DNA of 14,210 nucleotides from an uncultured Oscillospiraceae bacterium (lineage in GTDB: Bacteria > Bacillota > Clostridia > UBA1212 > SIG427), in contig CABQMV010000044.1 of assembly GCA_902465325.1 (NCBI GenBank), positions 1-14,210 of the forward strand, read 5' to 3'. This document shows, piece after piece, positions 1-7,302 of this stretch. The stretch's first letter is position 1; each line of letters starts with the position of its first letter. The position numbers and the translations under genes were made by a program. Below the pieces are notes generated by a model, which was not told where the DNA came from, searched no databases, and saw only the letters and a program-made list of their open reading frames with translations.

Positions 1-1596
1 TCCGCAAAGCAGAGCCGAAATGCCGTAGCCTACTGTCTGCCGCCAAAGGCCAACTGCCGAAAGCCCCACAGGCAGCGCAAGGACTACTGCCAGCAAAACG
101 GACAAAAGCATTCCGATCATACCATTTACATTCTGCTTCATAGCCTCTGCCTCCTGGCTCCACACCAGCTTGGGACGGGCAAGATCTACCCCTATATGGA
201 GACCCGTCACCGCCAGACCCGCCGGCAGACAAATCAAAAGCACCGCCAGCAGAGGAAGCAGCTCCAAAGAAAGGAAAAGCTGAAACAGCACCAGCATAGG
301 TACCGCACACAGCAGATATACCGTATAGCCTGCCCAAAAGCGGCCCTTTATCTGGCATTTTACCGGCACCGGCACAGTTTTACAGATCCAGAAAGCAGGT
401 CCTTCTCTAGAAATAGTAGTCGCACTCACCATCCCCATACCGCTGAGCAGAACCGTCATAGCGATGATCGCGCACACTGCAGCAGAGGGATTTTTCTCCA
501 GAAAAGTGTAAAGGGGCTCCAGAGAAGTCTCCCCCTTCCCCAAAAAGACAAACAAAAGCAGAGCAGGACCCATAATAATGTGAAACAGTCCGTTTACTGC
601 AAAGACCGGAGAGCGGAGCACCAGACGCCATTCCTTGACGAAGAAAGCTTTTTCCGGCCCTCTTCCGGTGAAATCCCTTCCTGTCAGCTTTCTCCTGCGC
701 CGAGCGCCGGTTCCTCCCATACGCTGCAGCACCTGATAGTACTTATGATCGCTAAACCACAGACACAGTACAAAGAAAAAGCCTGCCAGCCCAAGAAGTC
801 CAAGAAAGTATAAAAGCCCTGCAATGCCGGTTTGCGTCAGCGCACCAGAAAGAAAAGCTGCGCCGGGAAAAACTAGAGACGCTGTATGAACCAGCTCTAT
901 TCGTCCGCTGAGAAAGCTCTGCACAGCCTGCGTCCCGTCAATTCCCTCCACGCTGCCGGAATTCAAAGCCATATTCCCAAAAAAGACCGCAAAGATAAGC
1001 AGAAAGCTAAACAGTGTCACAAACAGCTCCTTGTGCCGGAAACGTCCTGCCGCCAGCATAATCGCCATCATAATAATAGAAGAAACACACAGGGGAAATA
1101 CCGGAAATAAAGAAACACCCAGAATGCCGTAAACCCAGAATAAAACCCCTCCGCCGCAGCAGGAAGCATACAGGATCAGCACCGGCAGCACCAGAACAGC
1201 AGAAAAGGCCGCTTCAATCAAATACGTCAGTGCCAGATTCACTAAAAAAACATGTCCGCCCTTAATAGGCAAAGACGCCATAAAGTCCCGATCTTTCCCG
1301 CCAAACATCATATTGAACGCTGAAAAAAGGCCCGTAAAAATCAGCAAAATCTGTCCCATCGTAAGCATAACTTTCGGCATCAGCTCCGGCGCTCCCATCG
1401 AAAGCGTTACCATCTGGACCACCGCAACCATTGCCACATAGACAAAACCAAAGCCGGCCAGTATCATTGCCGCCAGCAGCATTCCCAGTACAGACAGCAG
1501 TACCGCTTTAGGTCCGGTCCGCATATAGGCCGCCAGCTGAGTAAGCCCCATATTATAACGAAACTTAAAACGGAATAAAAGGCTTAGGCTTTTCAT
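1..1596 (-). CDS. ABC exporter permease, ABC-2-like (partial, runs off left edge)
   Basis: This is an integral membrane protein that probably forms the membrane part of an ABC exporter with the ATPase just upstream. The reading frame is open from an ATG at 1596 to base 1, giving 532 codons with no stop seen. Long hydrophobic stretches lie near residues 31-60, 76-96, 115-143, 152-182 and 190-210, and more follow after about residue 260. A polar loop near residues 98-112 (FGGKDRDFMASLP) resembles the 'sLP' loop of large clostridial ABC-2-type permeases, in my judgement. The start lies three bases after the ATPase stop, and its ribosome site (GGGAGGGAGAGG) is inside the last ATPase codons, so the two are probably translationally coupled. 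No substrate-binding protein is linked, which favours export. The substrate is unknown, and the C-terminus is missing from the window. Confidence 0.85.
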   Translation of the reverse strand, partial: MKSLSLLFRFKFRYNMGLTQLAAYMRTGPKAVLLSVLGMLLAAMILAGFGFVYVAMVAVVQMVTLSMGAPELMPKVMLTMGQILLIFTGLFSAFNMMFGGKDRDFMASLPIKGGHVFLVNLALTYLIEAAFSAVLVLPVLILYASCCGGGVLFWVYGILGVSLFPVFPLCVSSIIMMAIMLAAGRFRHKELFVTLFSFLLIFAVFFGNMALNSGSVEGIDGTQAVQSFLSGRIELVHTASLVFPGAAFLSGALTQTGIAGLLYFLGLLGLAGFFFVLCLWFSDHKYYQVLQRMGGTGARRRRKLTGRDFTGRGPEKAFFVKEWRLVLRSPVFAVNGLFHIIMGPALLLFVFLGKGETSLEPLYTFLEKNPSAAVCAIIAMTVLLSGMGMVSATTISREGPAFWICKTVPVPVKCQIKGRFWAGYTVYLLCAVPMLVLFQLFLSLELLPLLAVLLICLPAGLAVTGLHIGVDLARPKLVWSQEAEAMKQNVNGMIGMLLSVLLAVVLALPVGLSAVGLWRQTVGYGISALLCG

Positions 1597-1599
1597 AGC

Positions 1600-2343
1600 T
1601 CAGACCTCTCCCTCCCGGCTGCCTTCCGTAATGGAAAGGAATATACTTTCCAATGACCCGTCGCCTTTGGCCTTGTTTCTCAGTTCTTCCACCGTACCGG
1701 TGGCCACCAGCCTTCCCTTATGAATAATACCGATCCTGTGACACAGCTTCTCCGCTACCTCCAGCACATGGGTCGAGAAAAAAACCGTGTTGCCCTTTGC
1801 ACAGTGATTTTTCATTTCCTCCTTGAGAAGATGGGCCGCCCGGGGATCCAAGCCTACCATAGGTTCATCCAAAATCCAAATTCTCGGATCGTGCACCAAA
1901 GCGCCCATTACCACTATTTTCTGCCGCATCCCGTGAGAATAGCTTTTAATGGGATCCTTCAGGGCCCCGGTCATTTCAAACATTTCGCCGTATTTCAGAA
2001 TTCGCTTCTCCCTCTGTTCTCCCGGAACGCCGTATACGTCTGCCAGGAAAGTCAGATACTCCAGGCCAGAAAGCCTCTCGTACAAATCCGGTGTATCCGG
2101 TACATAGCCAATCAGCTTCTTTGCCTCTACCGGATCTCTTACCATATCCTCTCCGTTAAGGATAATACTGCCGGCGTCCGCCGGTATGATTCCCGCAATC
2201 ATCTTGATGGTAGTACTCTTCCCTGCACCGTTAGGGCCAATAAAGCCGAAGATCTCTCCGTCATTGACAAACAGCTCCAGTTGGTCTACTGCCGGGGCGC
2301 TGCCCCGACTATAGGTTTTGGTCAAATTGGATAAAGATATCAT
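1600..2343 (-). CDS. ABC transporter ATP-binding protein
   Basis: This is a cytoplasmic ATPase of 247 residues, the usual length for a single-domain exporter ATPase. Walker A is GPNGAGKST at residues 36-44, the signature region is SHGMRQK at 136-142, Walker B is IWILDEP at 155-161 (Glu160 catalytic), and the switch histidine is His192 in STH. The signature is the SxGM form common in ABC-2 exporter ATPases rather than LSGGQ, and the Q-loop position reads GYVPDTP without a glutamine. I chose the ATG at 2343 because GGAGG lies six bases before it. A longer in-frame reading back to 2736 would run antisense through hisA and is rejected. The gene is cotranscribed with the permease. The substrate cannot be told from the sequence. 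Confidence 0.93.
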   Translation of the reverse strand: MISLSNLTKTYSRGSAPAVDQLELFVNDGEIFGFIGPNGAGKSTTIKMIAGIIPADAGSIILNGEDMVRDPVEAKKLIGYVPDTPDLYERLSGLEYLTFLADVYGVPGEQREKRILKYGEMFEMTGALKDPIKSYSHGMRQKIVVMGALVHDPRIWILDEPMVGLDPRAAHLLKEEMKNHCAKGNTVFFSTHVLEVAEKLCHRIGIIHKGRLVATGTVEELRNKAKGDGSLESIFLSITEGSREGEV

Positions 2344-2362
2344 TTCCGTCCTCCTTTGGGAC

Positions 2363-2391
2363 TTGTAAAAGTTTTGTAGAAACAATATAAT
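2363..2391 (+). promoter_or_regulatory. Promoter for hisA-fruK
   Basis: TTGTAA (2363-2368) is followed after 17 bases by a perfect TATAAT (2386-2391). The predicted transcription start is near 2398, about 42 bases before the chosen hisA ATG. This also argues against an in-frame ATG at 2398, which would sit at the transcript's 5' end without a ribosome site. Confidence 0.6.
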
Positions 2392-2418
2392 TATAGCATG
2401 ATTTCCCTGAGAAGTCAT
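2390..2418 (-). promoter_or_regulatory. Candidate promoter for the ABC exporter operon
   Basis: On the minus strand a -35-like ATGACT (2418-2413, four of six consensus bases) lies 17 bases before a perfect TATAAT (2395-2390). It predicts a start near 2383 and a leader of about 40 bases. Its -10 box shares two bases with the divergent hisA -10 box, so the two are unlikely to be open at the same time. Prediction from sequence only. Confidence 0.45.
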
Positions 2419-2439
2419 ATTTTGAAAGGACAAAAGCCC

Positions 2440-3219
2440 ATGAAATTCCGACCTTGTATTGATATTCACCAGGGTAAAGTAAAACAAATTATCGGATCTA
2501 CATTGAGCGGCAGCGGAGCGGCAGAAAACTTTGTTTCTTCTAAAAAAAGCGCCTATTATGCCAGGCTGTTTCGCCAGGATCAGCTGACCGGAGGTCATAT
2601 TATTCTCCTGGACCAAAGCAAGGAAACCCGCTGGGCCGCAGAAGAGGCTCTGAAAGCCTATCCCGGAGGAATGCAGATCGGCGGCGGCATTACCGGCGAA
2701 AATTGTGAAATTTATTTGAATTTCGGCGCATCTCATGTGATTGTTACCTCGTTTATTTTCTCCTATGGTATAATAAACTTTGACAATTTGAAGCTTCTCT
2801 GCAAGAAATGCGGCAGAGAGCGGATCGTGCTGGATCTCAGCTGTAAAACTGCCGGAGACGGCAAATACTGGATCGCCACCGACCGATGGCAGCGGCTGAC
2901 AGATACAGAGCTCTGTGGGGAAACCCTATGCAGCCTTGCCTCCTACTGTGATGAATTTCTGGTCCACGCGGTAAATGCGGAAGGGAAAATGGCCGGTATT
3001 GACAGCCGGCTGGCCGCCCTGCTTTCGCGCTCTCCCATCCCGGTCACCTATGCCGGCGGAATTGCCAGCATCGACGATATCAGCAAAATAAACCGGCTGG
3101 GCGCGGGCCGCGTAGACTTTACTGTGGGAAGCGCGCTGGATCTGTTTGGCGGTCCTATTAAATATGAGGAGATAAAAAAATACAATGATTTACACACTGA
3201 CACTAAACCCTGCAATTGA
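2440..3219 (+). CDS. hisA: Eukaryotic-type (HIS6-like) phosphoribosylformimino-AICAR ribotide isomerase
   Basis: Predicted cytosolic isomerase of histidine synthesis, converting ProFAR to PRFAR; 259 residues in a (beta/alpha)8 fold. It resembles the eukaryotic HIS6 type, not the usual bacterial HisA. It opens FRPCIDIHQGKVKQI (residues 3-17), with the first candidate catalytic aspartate at Asp8. It then has VLDLSC (130-135, Asp132 the likely second acid), LVHAVNAEG (174-182), TYAGGI (203-208) and VDFTVGSALDLFGG (225-238). All match the order of conserved blocks I recall from yeast and plant HIS6. The start at 2440 is preceded by AAAGGA nine bases upstream. The last ten or so residues, beyond the conserved end near KYEEIKKYND, are encoded by bases that also encode the next gene. 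No other his genes are in the window. Catalytic roles are by family analogy. Confidence 0.88.
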   Translation: MKFRPCIDIHQGKVKQIIGSTLSGSGAAENFVSSKKSAYYARLFRQDQLTGGHIILLDQSKETRWAAEEALKAYPGGMQIGGGITGENCEIYLNFGASHVIVTSFIFSYGIINFDNLKLLCKKCGRERIVLDLSCKTAGDGKYWIATDRWQRLTDTELCGETLCSLASYCDEFLVHAVNAEGKMAGIDSRLAALLSRSPIPVTYAGGIASIDDISKINRLGAGRVDFTVGSALDLFGGPIKYEEIKKYNDLHTDTKPCN

Positions 3220-4144
3220 TTATACCGTTTTTCTTGATGCATTCAGACCGGGTGAACTGAACCGGGCGGACAAAGAGGTCATATCCTGGGGCGGTAAAGG
3301 AATCAATGTATCCCGCACTCTTAATATATTGGGAGTACCCAATATTGCCATGGGCTTGATAGCCGGTTTTACAGGCAGGGCTTTGGCAGAAGGCCTGGCA
3401 GCAGAAAACATCCGGACCGATCTGCTGTCTCTGACCCGGGGAAGGACTCGGATCAATGTGAAAATTGCAGCCTGCGGAGAAACTGAAATCAACGGGACAG
3501 GGCCCATGGTCTCTCCCAGAGAATTTGATATTTTATTGGGAAAAATCCGGGCACTCAACAAAAAGGATACACTGATCCTCTCCGGCAATGCGCCTGCCTC
3601 CATCTCTTCCGTCATGTACGAGGACCTTTTAGGCGCAATTGCTTACAGCGGCGCCTGCTTCATTTGTGACACCAGCGGAGGAGCTCTGACTGCGGCAATC
3701 CGATACAGGCCCTTCCTGATCAAGCCCAATCTGGAAGAGATGTCTCAGCTGGTCGGCCGAGAACTGTCCACAGAGGATGAAATCATCGCTGCCGCCCGGG
3801 AAACAGTGATAAAAGGGGTACAAAACGTACTGGTATCTCTAGGAAAAGAAGGCGCTGTACTGGTTACAAGACAGGAGCATATAAAAGTGTCTGCACCGGA
3901 GGGCCGTGTATACTCTGCCGTAGGTGCCGGCGACGCCATGCTGGCAGCCTTTCTGTCTGCACTTCCCACAGAAAAAGAGCTTTTCCTCATCTCCCCCAAA
4001 CCGGAAGAAAACGAAAAACTCCTTTATGCGCTGCGTACGGCAGTAGCCGCTGGCAGCGCCATAGCTTTCTCAAAGGATCCGGCAGCTCCGCTGTCCCTTC
4101 CCGAAATGCAAAAGCTGCTAGATACGCTCTGTCAATCTAAATAA
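3185..4144 (+). CDS. fruK: PfkB-family kinase, 1-phosphofructokinase-like
   Basis: This is a cytosolic sugar-phosphate kinase of 319 residues, near the usual 300-320 for FruK and LacC. It begins MIYTLTLNPAIDYT, typical of the 1-phosphofructokinase / tagatose-6-phosphate kinase branch. PfkB signature 1 is GGKGINVSRTLNILG (36-50), the ATP-site region has KPNLEE (180-185) and VSLGKEG (217-223), and signature 2 is VGAGDAMLAAF (246-256) with Asp250 as catalytic base. Its ATG lies inside the last codons of hisA, a 35-base overlap in another frame. The nearest AGGAG is about 13 bases upstream, rather far, so translation may depend on ribosomes finishing hisA. No fructose PTS gene or regulator is nearby, so fructose-1-phosphate is the default substrate, while tagatose-6-phosphate or another phosphosugar remains possible. 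Confidence 0.85.
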   Translation: MIYTLTLNPAIDYTVFLDAFRPGELNRADKEVISWGGKGINVSRTLNILGVPNIAMGLIAGFTGRALAEGLAAENIRTDLLSLTRGRTRINVKIAACGETEINGTGPMVSPREFDILLGKIRALNKKDTLILSGNAPASISSVMYEDLLGAIAYSGACFICDTSGGALTAAIRYRPFLIKPNLEEMSQLVGRELSTEDEIIAAARETVIKGVQNVLVSLGKEGAVLVTRQEHIKVSAPEGRVYSAVGAGDAMLAAFLSALPTEKELFLISPKPEENEKLLYALRTAVAAGSAIAFSKDPAAPLSLPEMQKLLDTLCQSK

Positions 4145-4161
4145 AAGGCAAACATATTGCC
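4141..4161 (-). terminator. Weak candidate terminator ending the minus-strand operon
   Basis: Read on the minus strand, GGCAA (4161-4157), a five-base loop and TTGCC (4151-4147) are followed by TTTTATTT. It lies about 45 bases past the HAD stop and touches the fruK stop codon. The stem has only five pairs, so this is tentative. Confidence 0.35.
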
Positions 4162-4188
4162 CGTAAATAAGGGATCTGTACTTTATTG

Positions 4189-4231
4189 AAAAGGTCAGGA
4201 AGCTGCTAAAGAACAGTGCCAGGCCTTTTTT
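4189..4231 (+). terminator. Weak candidate terminator for hisA-fruK
   Basis: AAAAGGTC (4189-4196) can pair with GGCCTTTT (4222-4229, one G-U pair), and the second arm runs into TTTTTT. The loop is long, at 25 bases with little internal pairing, and the structure lies partly inside the 3' end of the convergent HAD gene. Confidence 0.25.
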
Positions 4232-4871
4232 CCTGCAGAAGCTCAGAGAAATCTATAATGTAACGGTCTGCCCGGTCCTTCAGAAGCGCCTGATCTGTTT
4301 GGTTCCAAAAATCGTATACGCCTACTGCCGTCATGCCTGCGGCTTTCGCCCCCAGTACGCCGCTGATCACATCTTCAAAAACCACGCAGGAGCTAGGAGA
4401 AACCGACAGCTGACGGGCGGCCAGCAAAAATATTTCGGGAGAAGATTTTTCCAGCTTCATTTGCCCGGAAGACAGAAAAACATCAAAGAACTCATACACC
4501 CCCGTCCGCTTTAGTACCGGCTCGTAGAGCTCAGGGAACAGGGCCGTCACCACTGCCATGGAAATCCCCTTCTTTTTCAGCTGCTCTAAATACTCCTTTG
4601 CATAGGGCTTTAAAGGTACACGGTAGAGATACTCCTCATTGACCATTGCGTTCCAAATATCAATTAGTTCCTGAGGCGTATAGGATAACCCCAGAAGAGA
4701 AATGGTATATTCAGCCGTTTGCCAGGCGCCCATCCGAGCGGCCTTGGCACTGTAATCCGCCGGAAGCTCTGCTCCGTACTGCTGAAAAAAGTCTGCATCC
4801 ACCTGATGCCAGACTCCCATAGAATCTACCAGTGTCCCATCTACATCAAAAATGGCTCCCTCAAAATCCAT
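4206..4871 (-). CDS. HAD-superfamily hydrolase, beta-phosphoglucomutase/phosphatase type
   Basis: This is a cytosolic phosphohydrolase of 221 residues. Motif I is FDVDGT (residues 8-13) with nucleophile Asp9 and general acid Asp11. Motif II is VVTA with Thr109, the motif III lysine is probably Lys142 in EKSSPE, and motif IV is FEDVISG with Glu166 and Asp167. A helical cap lies between motifs I and II, as in class C1 HADs such as phosphoglycolate phosphatase and beta-phosphoglucomutase. The ATG at 4871, behind GGAGG with six bases spacing, is preferred over a TTG one codon earlier. It overlaps the end of the thiamine pyrophosphokinase gene by 11 bases and is the last gene of the operon. The substrate is unknown; a thiamine phosphate or a metabolite-repair substrate would suit the context, but nothing in the protein proves it. 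Confidence 0.88.
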   Translation of the reverse strand: MDFEGAIFDVDGTLVDSMGVWHQVDADFFQQYGAELPADYSAKAARMGAWQTAEYTISLLGLSYTPQELIDIWNAMVNEEYLYRVPLKPYAKEYLEQLKKKGISMAVVTALFPELYEPVLKRTGVYEFFDVFLSSGQMKLEKSSPEIFLLAARQLSVSPSSCVVFEDVISGVLGAKAAGMTAVGVYDFWNQTDQALLKDRADRYIIDFSELLQEKRPGTVL

Positions 4872-5499
4872 CAAACCCCTCCGCGCAGATCAGAAGAGTC
4901 CCCTTTTCCACTGAAATAATTCCTTCCTGCCCGCAAAATTCATTGCTGATTCCTCTTGGATCATCACTTCTCAGCGTATAATTCTCCAGACCGTACTTAA
5001 AGCCGATTTCATTGACTCCCCAGGCAATATCCGAATACGCATATATGGAAAAATAACCTTTGTGGCGGCCTGAAAATGCCATTTTCCCGTTATGAATTGC
5101 CGTAATGACAAAATCCCTGCCGATCAGAAGCACCCGGCAGCCCCGCCGTACCAGATTGACAACAACCTGTATATTTGCCAGGGTATGATCCATACGTCCC
5201 CCAGTTCCCCCCAGAATATAAAAAGACCGGTAGCCCCGATCAAATCCTGTTTCTGCCGCTAACATCATGTCTGTATAATTCTTCTCCGGCGGAAAACTGC
5301 GGATTTCAGTTCTATCTCCCGGGCTGTGACAGCTGCCGGGGGGAACAGAATCAAAATCACCCAAAAGAATATCCGGGACTATACCGCGGCCCTCCAAGTG
5401 CGCAAGGCCGCCGTCTGCAGCAATTACCAAATCATTCGCTTGAGGGCGCAGAAATTCTGCGCCCTCAAGCTCACCGGCTCCTATCAGATAGCAATTCAC
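4861..5499 (-). CDS. thiN: Thiamine pyrophosphokinase
   Basis: Predicted cytosolic enzyme moving pyrophosphate from ATP to thiamine to make TPP; 212 residues, the usual length. Conserved blocks occur in order: AADGG (27-31), GDFDS (47-51, metal and pyrophosphate site), EKNYTDMMLA (72-81, where many relatives have KDxTD) and GGTGGRMDHTLANI (97-110). A beta-rich C-terminal thiamine-binding half follows. The start is GTG at 5499, sharing GTGA with the stop of the ACT gene (four-base overlap), with GAGG about ten bases upstream. The gene sits in an operon with the TPP-dependent IorA, which suggests dedicated cofactor supply; that link is inference. TPK can also be a general housekeeping gene. Confidence 0.92.
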   Translation of the reverse strand: MNCYLIGAGELEGAEFLRPQANDLVIAADGGLAHLEGRGIVPDILLGDFDSVPPGSCHSPGDRTEIRSFPPEKNYTDMMLAAETGFDRGYRSFYILGGTGGRMDHTLANIQVVVNLVRRGCRVLLIGRDFVITAIHNGKMAFSGRHKGYFSIYAYSDIAWGVNEIGFKYGLENYTLRSDDPRGISNEFCGQEGIISVEKGTLLICAEGFDGF

Positions 5500-5927
5500 A
5501 GCGTATAAACCTCTTCTTCTTTTAAAACACAGACGCCCGCATCTTTTAATATACGCTTGGCGCCCTCCATATCCTTCACCTTCAAAACGACCAGGGCCCG
5601 GCTGTCCGTCTTGCCGATAAAAGCATAAATATACTCAATTTCTATACGCTCCCGCTCCAATACATCCAGGGCCTGTGAAAGAGCCCCCGGAACATCGTCT
5701 ATGGCAATGGCCAGCACCGGGGAAATCCGTACGGCATATCCCTTTTCTTTCAAGACCTCCTCCGCTTTCGCCGGATCGTTCACAATCATTCTGAGTATTC
5801 CAAAATTTGTCGTATCTGCTATAGAAAGAGCGCTGATATCTATGCCATTTTCGCCCATTACCTTGGTCACATCGGCAAGTCTGCCGCCTTTATTCTCCAG
5901 AAAAACAGAAATTTGCTGTACACTCAT
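5496..5927 (-). CDS. Tandem ACT-domain protein
   Basis: This is a small soluble protein of 143 residues made of two ACT-type ligand-binding domains, about residues 3-68 and 70-138, with no catalytic domain. The first opens with ISVFLENKGGRLADVTKVM and the second with LAIAIDDVPGALSQALDVL; both show the ACT pattern with a conserved glycine at the first turn. ACT domains commonly bind amino acids. Stand-alone pairs like this are, from my knowledge of the family, often found beside phenylacetate-CoA ligase and iorAB genes. It may sense an aromatic amino acid or acid and modulate the enzymes encoded upstream; this is inference. The ATG at 5927 is preceded by AGGATGAGGG. A 71-base gap separates it from the ligase gene upstream. 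Confidence 0.9.
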   Translation of the reverse strand: MSVQQISVFLENKGGRLADVTKVMGENGIDISALSIADTTNFGILRMIVNDPAKAEEVLKEKGYAVRISPVLAIAIDDVPGALSQALDVLERERIEIEYIYAFIGKTDSRALVVLKVKDMEGAKRILKDAGVCVLKEEEVYTL

Positions 5928-5998
5928 GAACCCTCATCCTTTCTTGATAGAAATTTTTGATTTTCCTACAGGCAAATAAGAAAGACCACGGCCTTCGC

Positions 5999-7300
5999 TT
6001 ACACTTTACGGTTATCAATAACCCGTTTTGCCTTACCCTCGCTTCGGGGCAGGGTCTTGGGCTCCACCAGCTTCAGTTTCACACGGATGCCCAAAACACT
6101 GTTCAATCGCTCCTTAATACCGGCCTCTATTGACTCCAGATCCTTTACCTGATCGGAGAATAGCGTATCGTTCATTTCTACCTGTACTTCCATTGTATCA
6201 TGATTCTCTTTTCTGTCAACTATAATCATATAGTTGGGCGTTGTCTCTCCCATCTCCAAAAGCACACTCTCGATCTGAGAAGGAAATACATTGACCCCTC
6301 TTATAATCAGCATATCATCCGTTCTGCCTGTGATCCGGTGCATTCTGGCTGTCGTCCTGCCGCAGGCACACTTCTTCCGGTTGAGACGGGAAAGATCTCT
6401 GGTTCGGTATCGGATTAGAGGAAGGCCTTCCTTCGTCAGCGTCGTGATCACGACCTCTCCCTGCTCCCCGTCTGCCACAGGCAGCCCTGTTTTCGGGTCC
6501 AGTATTTCAATCAGGAAATTATCCTCCTGTACATGCATTCCCTGCTGCGCCAGGCATTCACAGCTCACAGCCGGTCCCATAATCTCACTGAGTCCGTAAA
6601 TATCCAGTGCCCGGATCCCCAAACCTTTTTCAATATCCCGGCGCATCTGCTCACTCCAGGGCTCCGCCCCGAAAATACCGGCTTTCAAATGAATGTCTGC
6701 CGGTGTCTTTCCAGAAGCCTTCAGCTCCTCTGCCAGATACATGGCATAGGACGGCGTACACATCAGAATATCCGGCATAAAATCCTGCAAAATAGTAATC
6801 TGTCTGGCCGTATTTCCGGAAGATACCGGTATAACAGAAGCACCCAGCTCCTCCGCTCCGTAATGGGCTCCCAGGCCGCCGGTAAATAGACCGTATCCGT
6901 ATGCCACATGTACAATGGAATCCGGAGTCGCTCCGGCGCCCACTAAGCTTCTGGCCATACAGTCCGCCCACATATGGATATCCTTTTTTGTATATCCTAC
7001 AACCGTCTGCTTGCCCGTCGTCCCTGAGGATGCATGAATCCTGCTGATATCTCTCATGGGGACAGCAAACAGACCGTACGGATAGTGATCCCTCAGGTCC
7101 TGCTTTGTCGTAAACGGCAGAGCCTGCAGATCCTCCAGACCCTTTATATCCCCCAGCTCTAAGCCAATCGCCTCCATTTTCTTCCGGTAAGGCGCTACAT
7201 TGTCGTATACTCTTTTCACCAGCTGAACCAGACGCTCTGACTGAAGCGCCTGTCTCTCGTCCGGAGACATACACTCCATTTTTTCATTCCAATACTTCAT
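5999..7300 (-). CDS. paaK: Phenylacetate-CoA ligase family protein 1
   Basis: Adenylate-forming acyl-CoA ligase, 433 residues, the usual PaaK length. The family reaction joins an arylacetate to CoA with ATP giving AMP and PPi; it may run in reverse. The P-loop is SSGTTGKQT (91-99; the usual Pro after GK is Gln). It also has FGAEPW (210-215), YGLSE (235-239), YRTRD (298-302), CACGRTTAR near 311-319 and GRTDDMLIIRG near 325-335, where the C-terminal domain hinges. These blocks follow the canonical PaaK pattern. I chose the ATG at 7300 because its protein start, MKYWNEK, aligns with the second ligase here (MIWNPEK). A GTG at 7309 in the same frame lies only four bases after AAGGAGG and is a real alternative (436 residues). 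It follows iorB with two bases between, so the pair is tightly linked. Substrate (phenylacetate, indoleacetate or hydroxyphenylacetate) is not resolved. Confidence 0.93.
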   Translation of the reverse strand: MKYWNEKMECMSPDERQALQSERLVQLVKRVYDNVAPYRKKMEAIGLELGDIKGLEDLQALPFTTKQDLRDHYPYGLFAVPMRDISRIHASSGTTGKQTVVGYTKKDIHMWADCMARSLVGAGATPDSIVHVAYGYGLFTGGLGAHYGAEELGASVIPVSSGNTARQITILQDFMPDILMCTPSYAMYLAEELKASGKTPADIHLKAGIFGAEPWSEQMRRDIEKGLGIRALDIYGLSEIMGPAVSCECLAQQGMHVQEDNFLIEILDPKTGLPVADGEQGEVVITTLTKEGLPLIRYRTRDLSRLNRKKCACGRTTARMHRITGRTDDMLIIRGVNVFPSQIESVLLEMGETTPNYMIIVDRKENHDTMEVQVEMNDTLFSDQVKDLESIEAGIKERLNSVLGIRVKLKLVEPKTLPRSEGKAKRVIDNRKV

Positions 7301-7302
7301 CT

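Noticed and set aside
196..1110. Two plus-strand open frames opposite the permease
   Set aside because: Low-complexity Gln/Lys/Arg/His-rich products, while the minus-strand frame is a continuous membrane protein.
1600..2343. Non-canonical ABC signature (SHGM) and missing Q-loop Gln as signs of an inactive ATPase
   Set aside because: The SxGM form and variable Q-loop residue are common in ABC-2 exporter ATPases, and Walker A, Walker B and the switch histidine are intact.
2398..2439. Fourteen extra N-terminal codons for hisA
   Set aside because: The predicted transcription start is at about 2398, there is no ribosome site before it, and the conserved HIS6 start begins at the 2440 ATG.
2344..2736. 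N-terminal extension of the ABC ATPase to 378 residues
   Set aside because: It would run antisense across the promoter region and hisA; the ATPase fold begins at the ATG at 2343, which has a good ribosome site.
5928..5998. Possible internal terminator between the first ligase and the ACT gene
   Set aside because: Only a five-pair stem with a four-base loop and a G-U pair can be drawn, and the following bases are not a T run.
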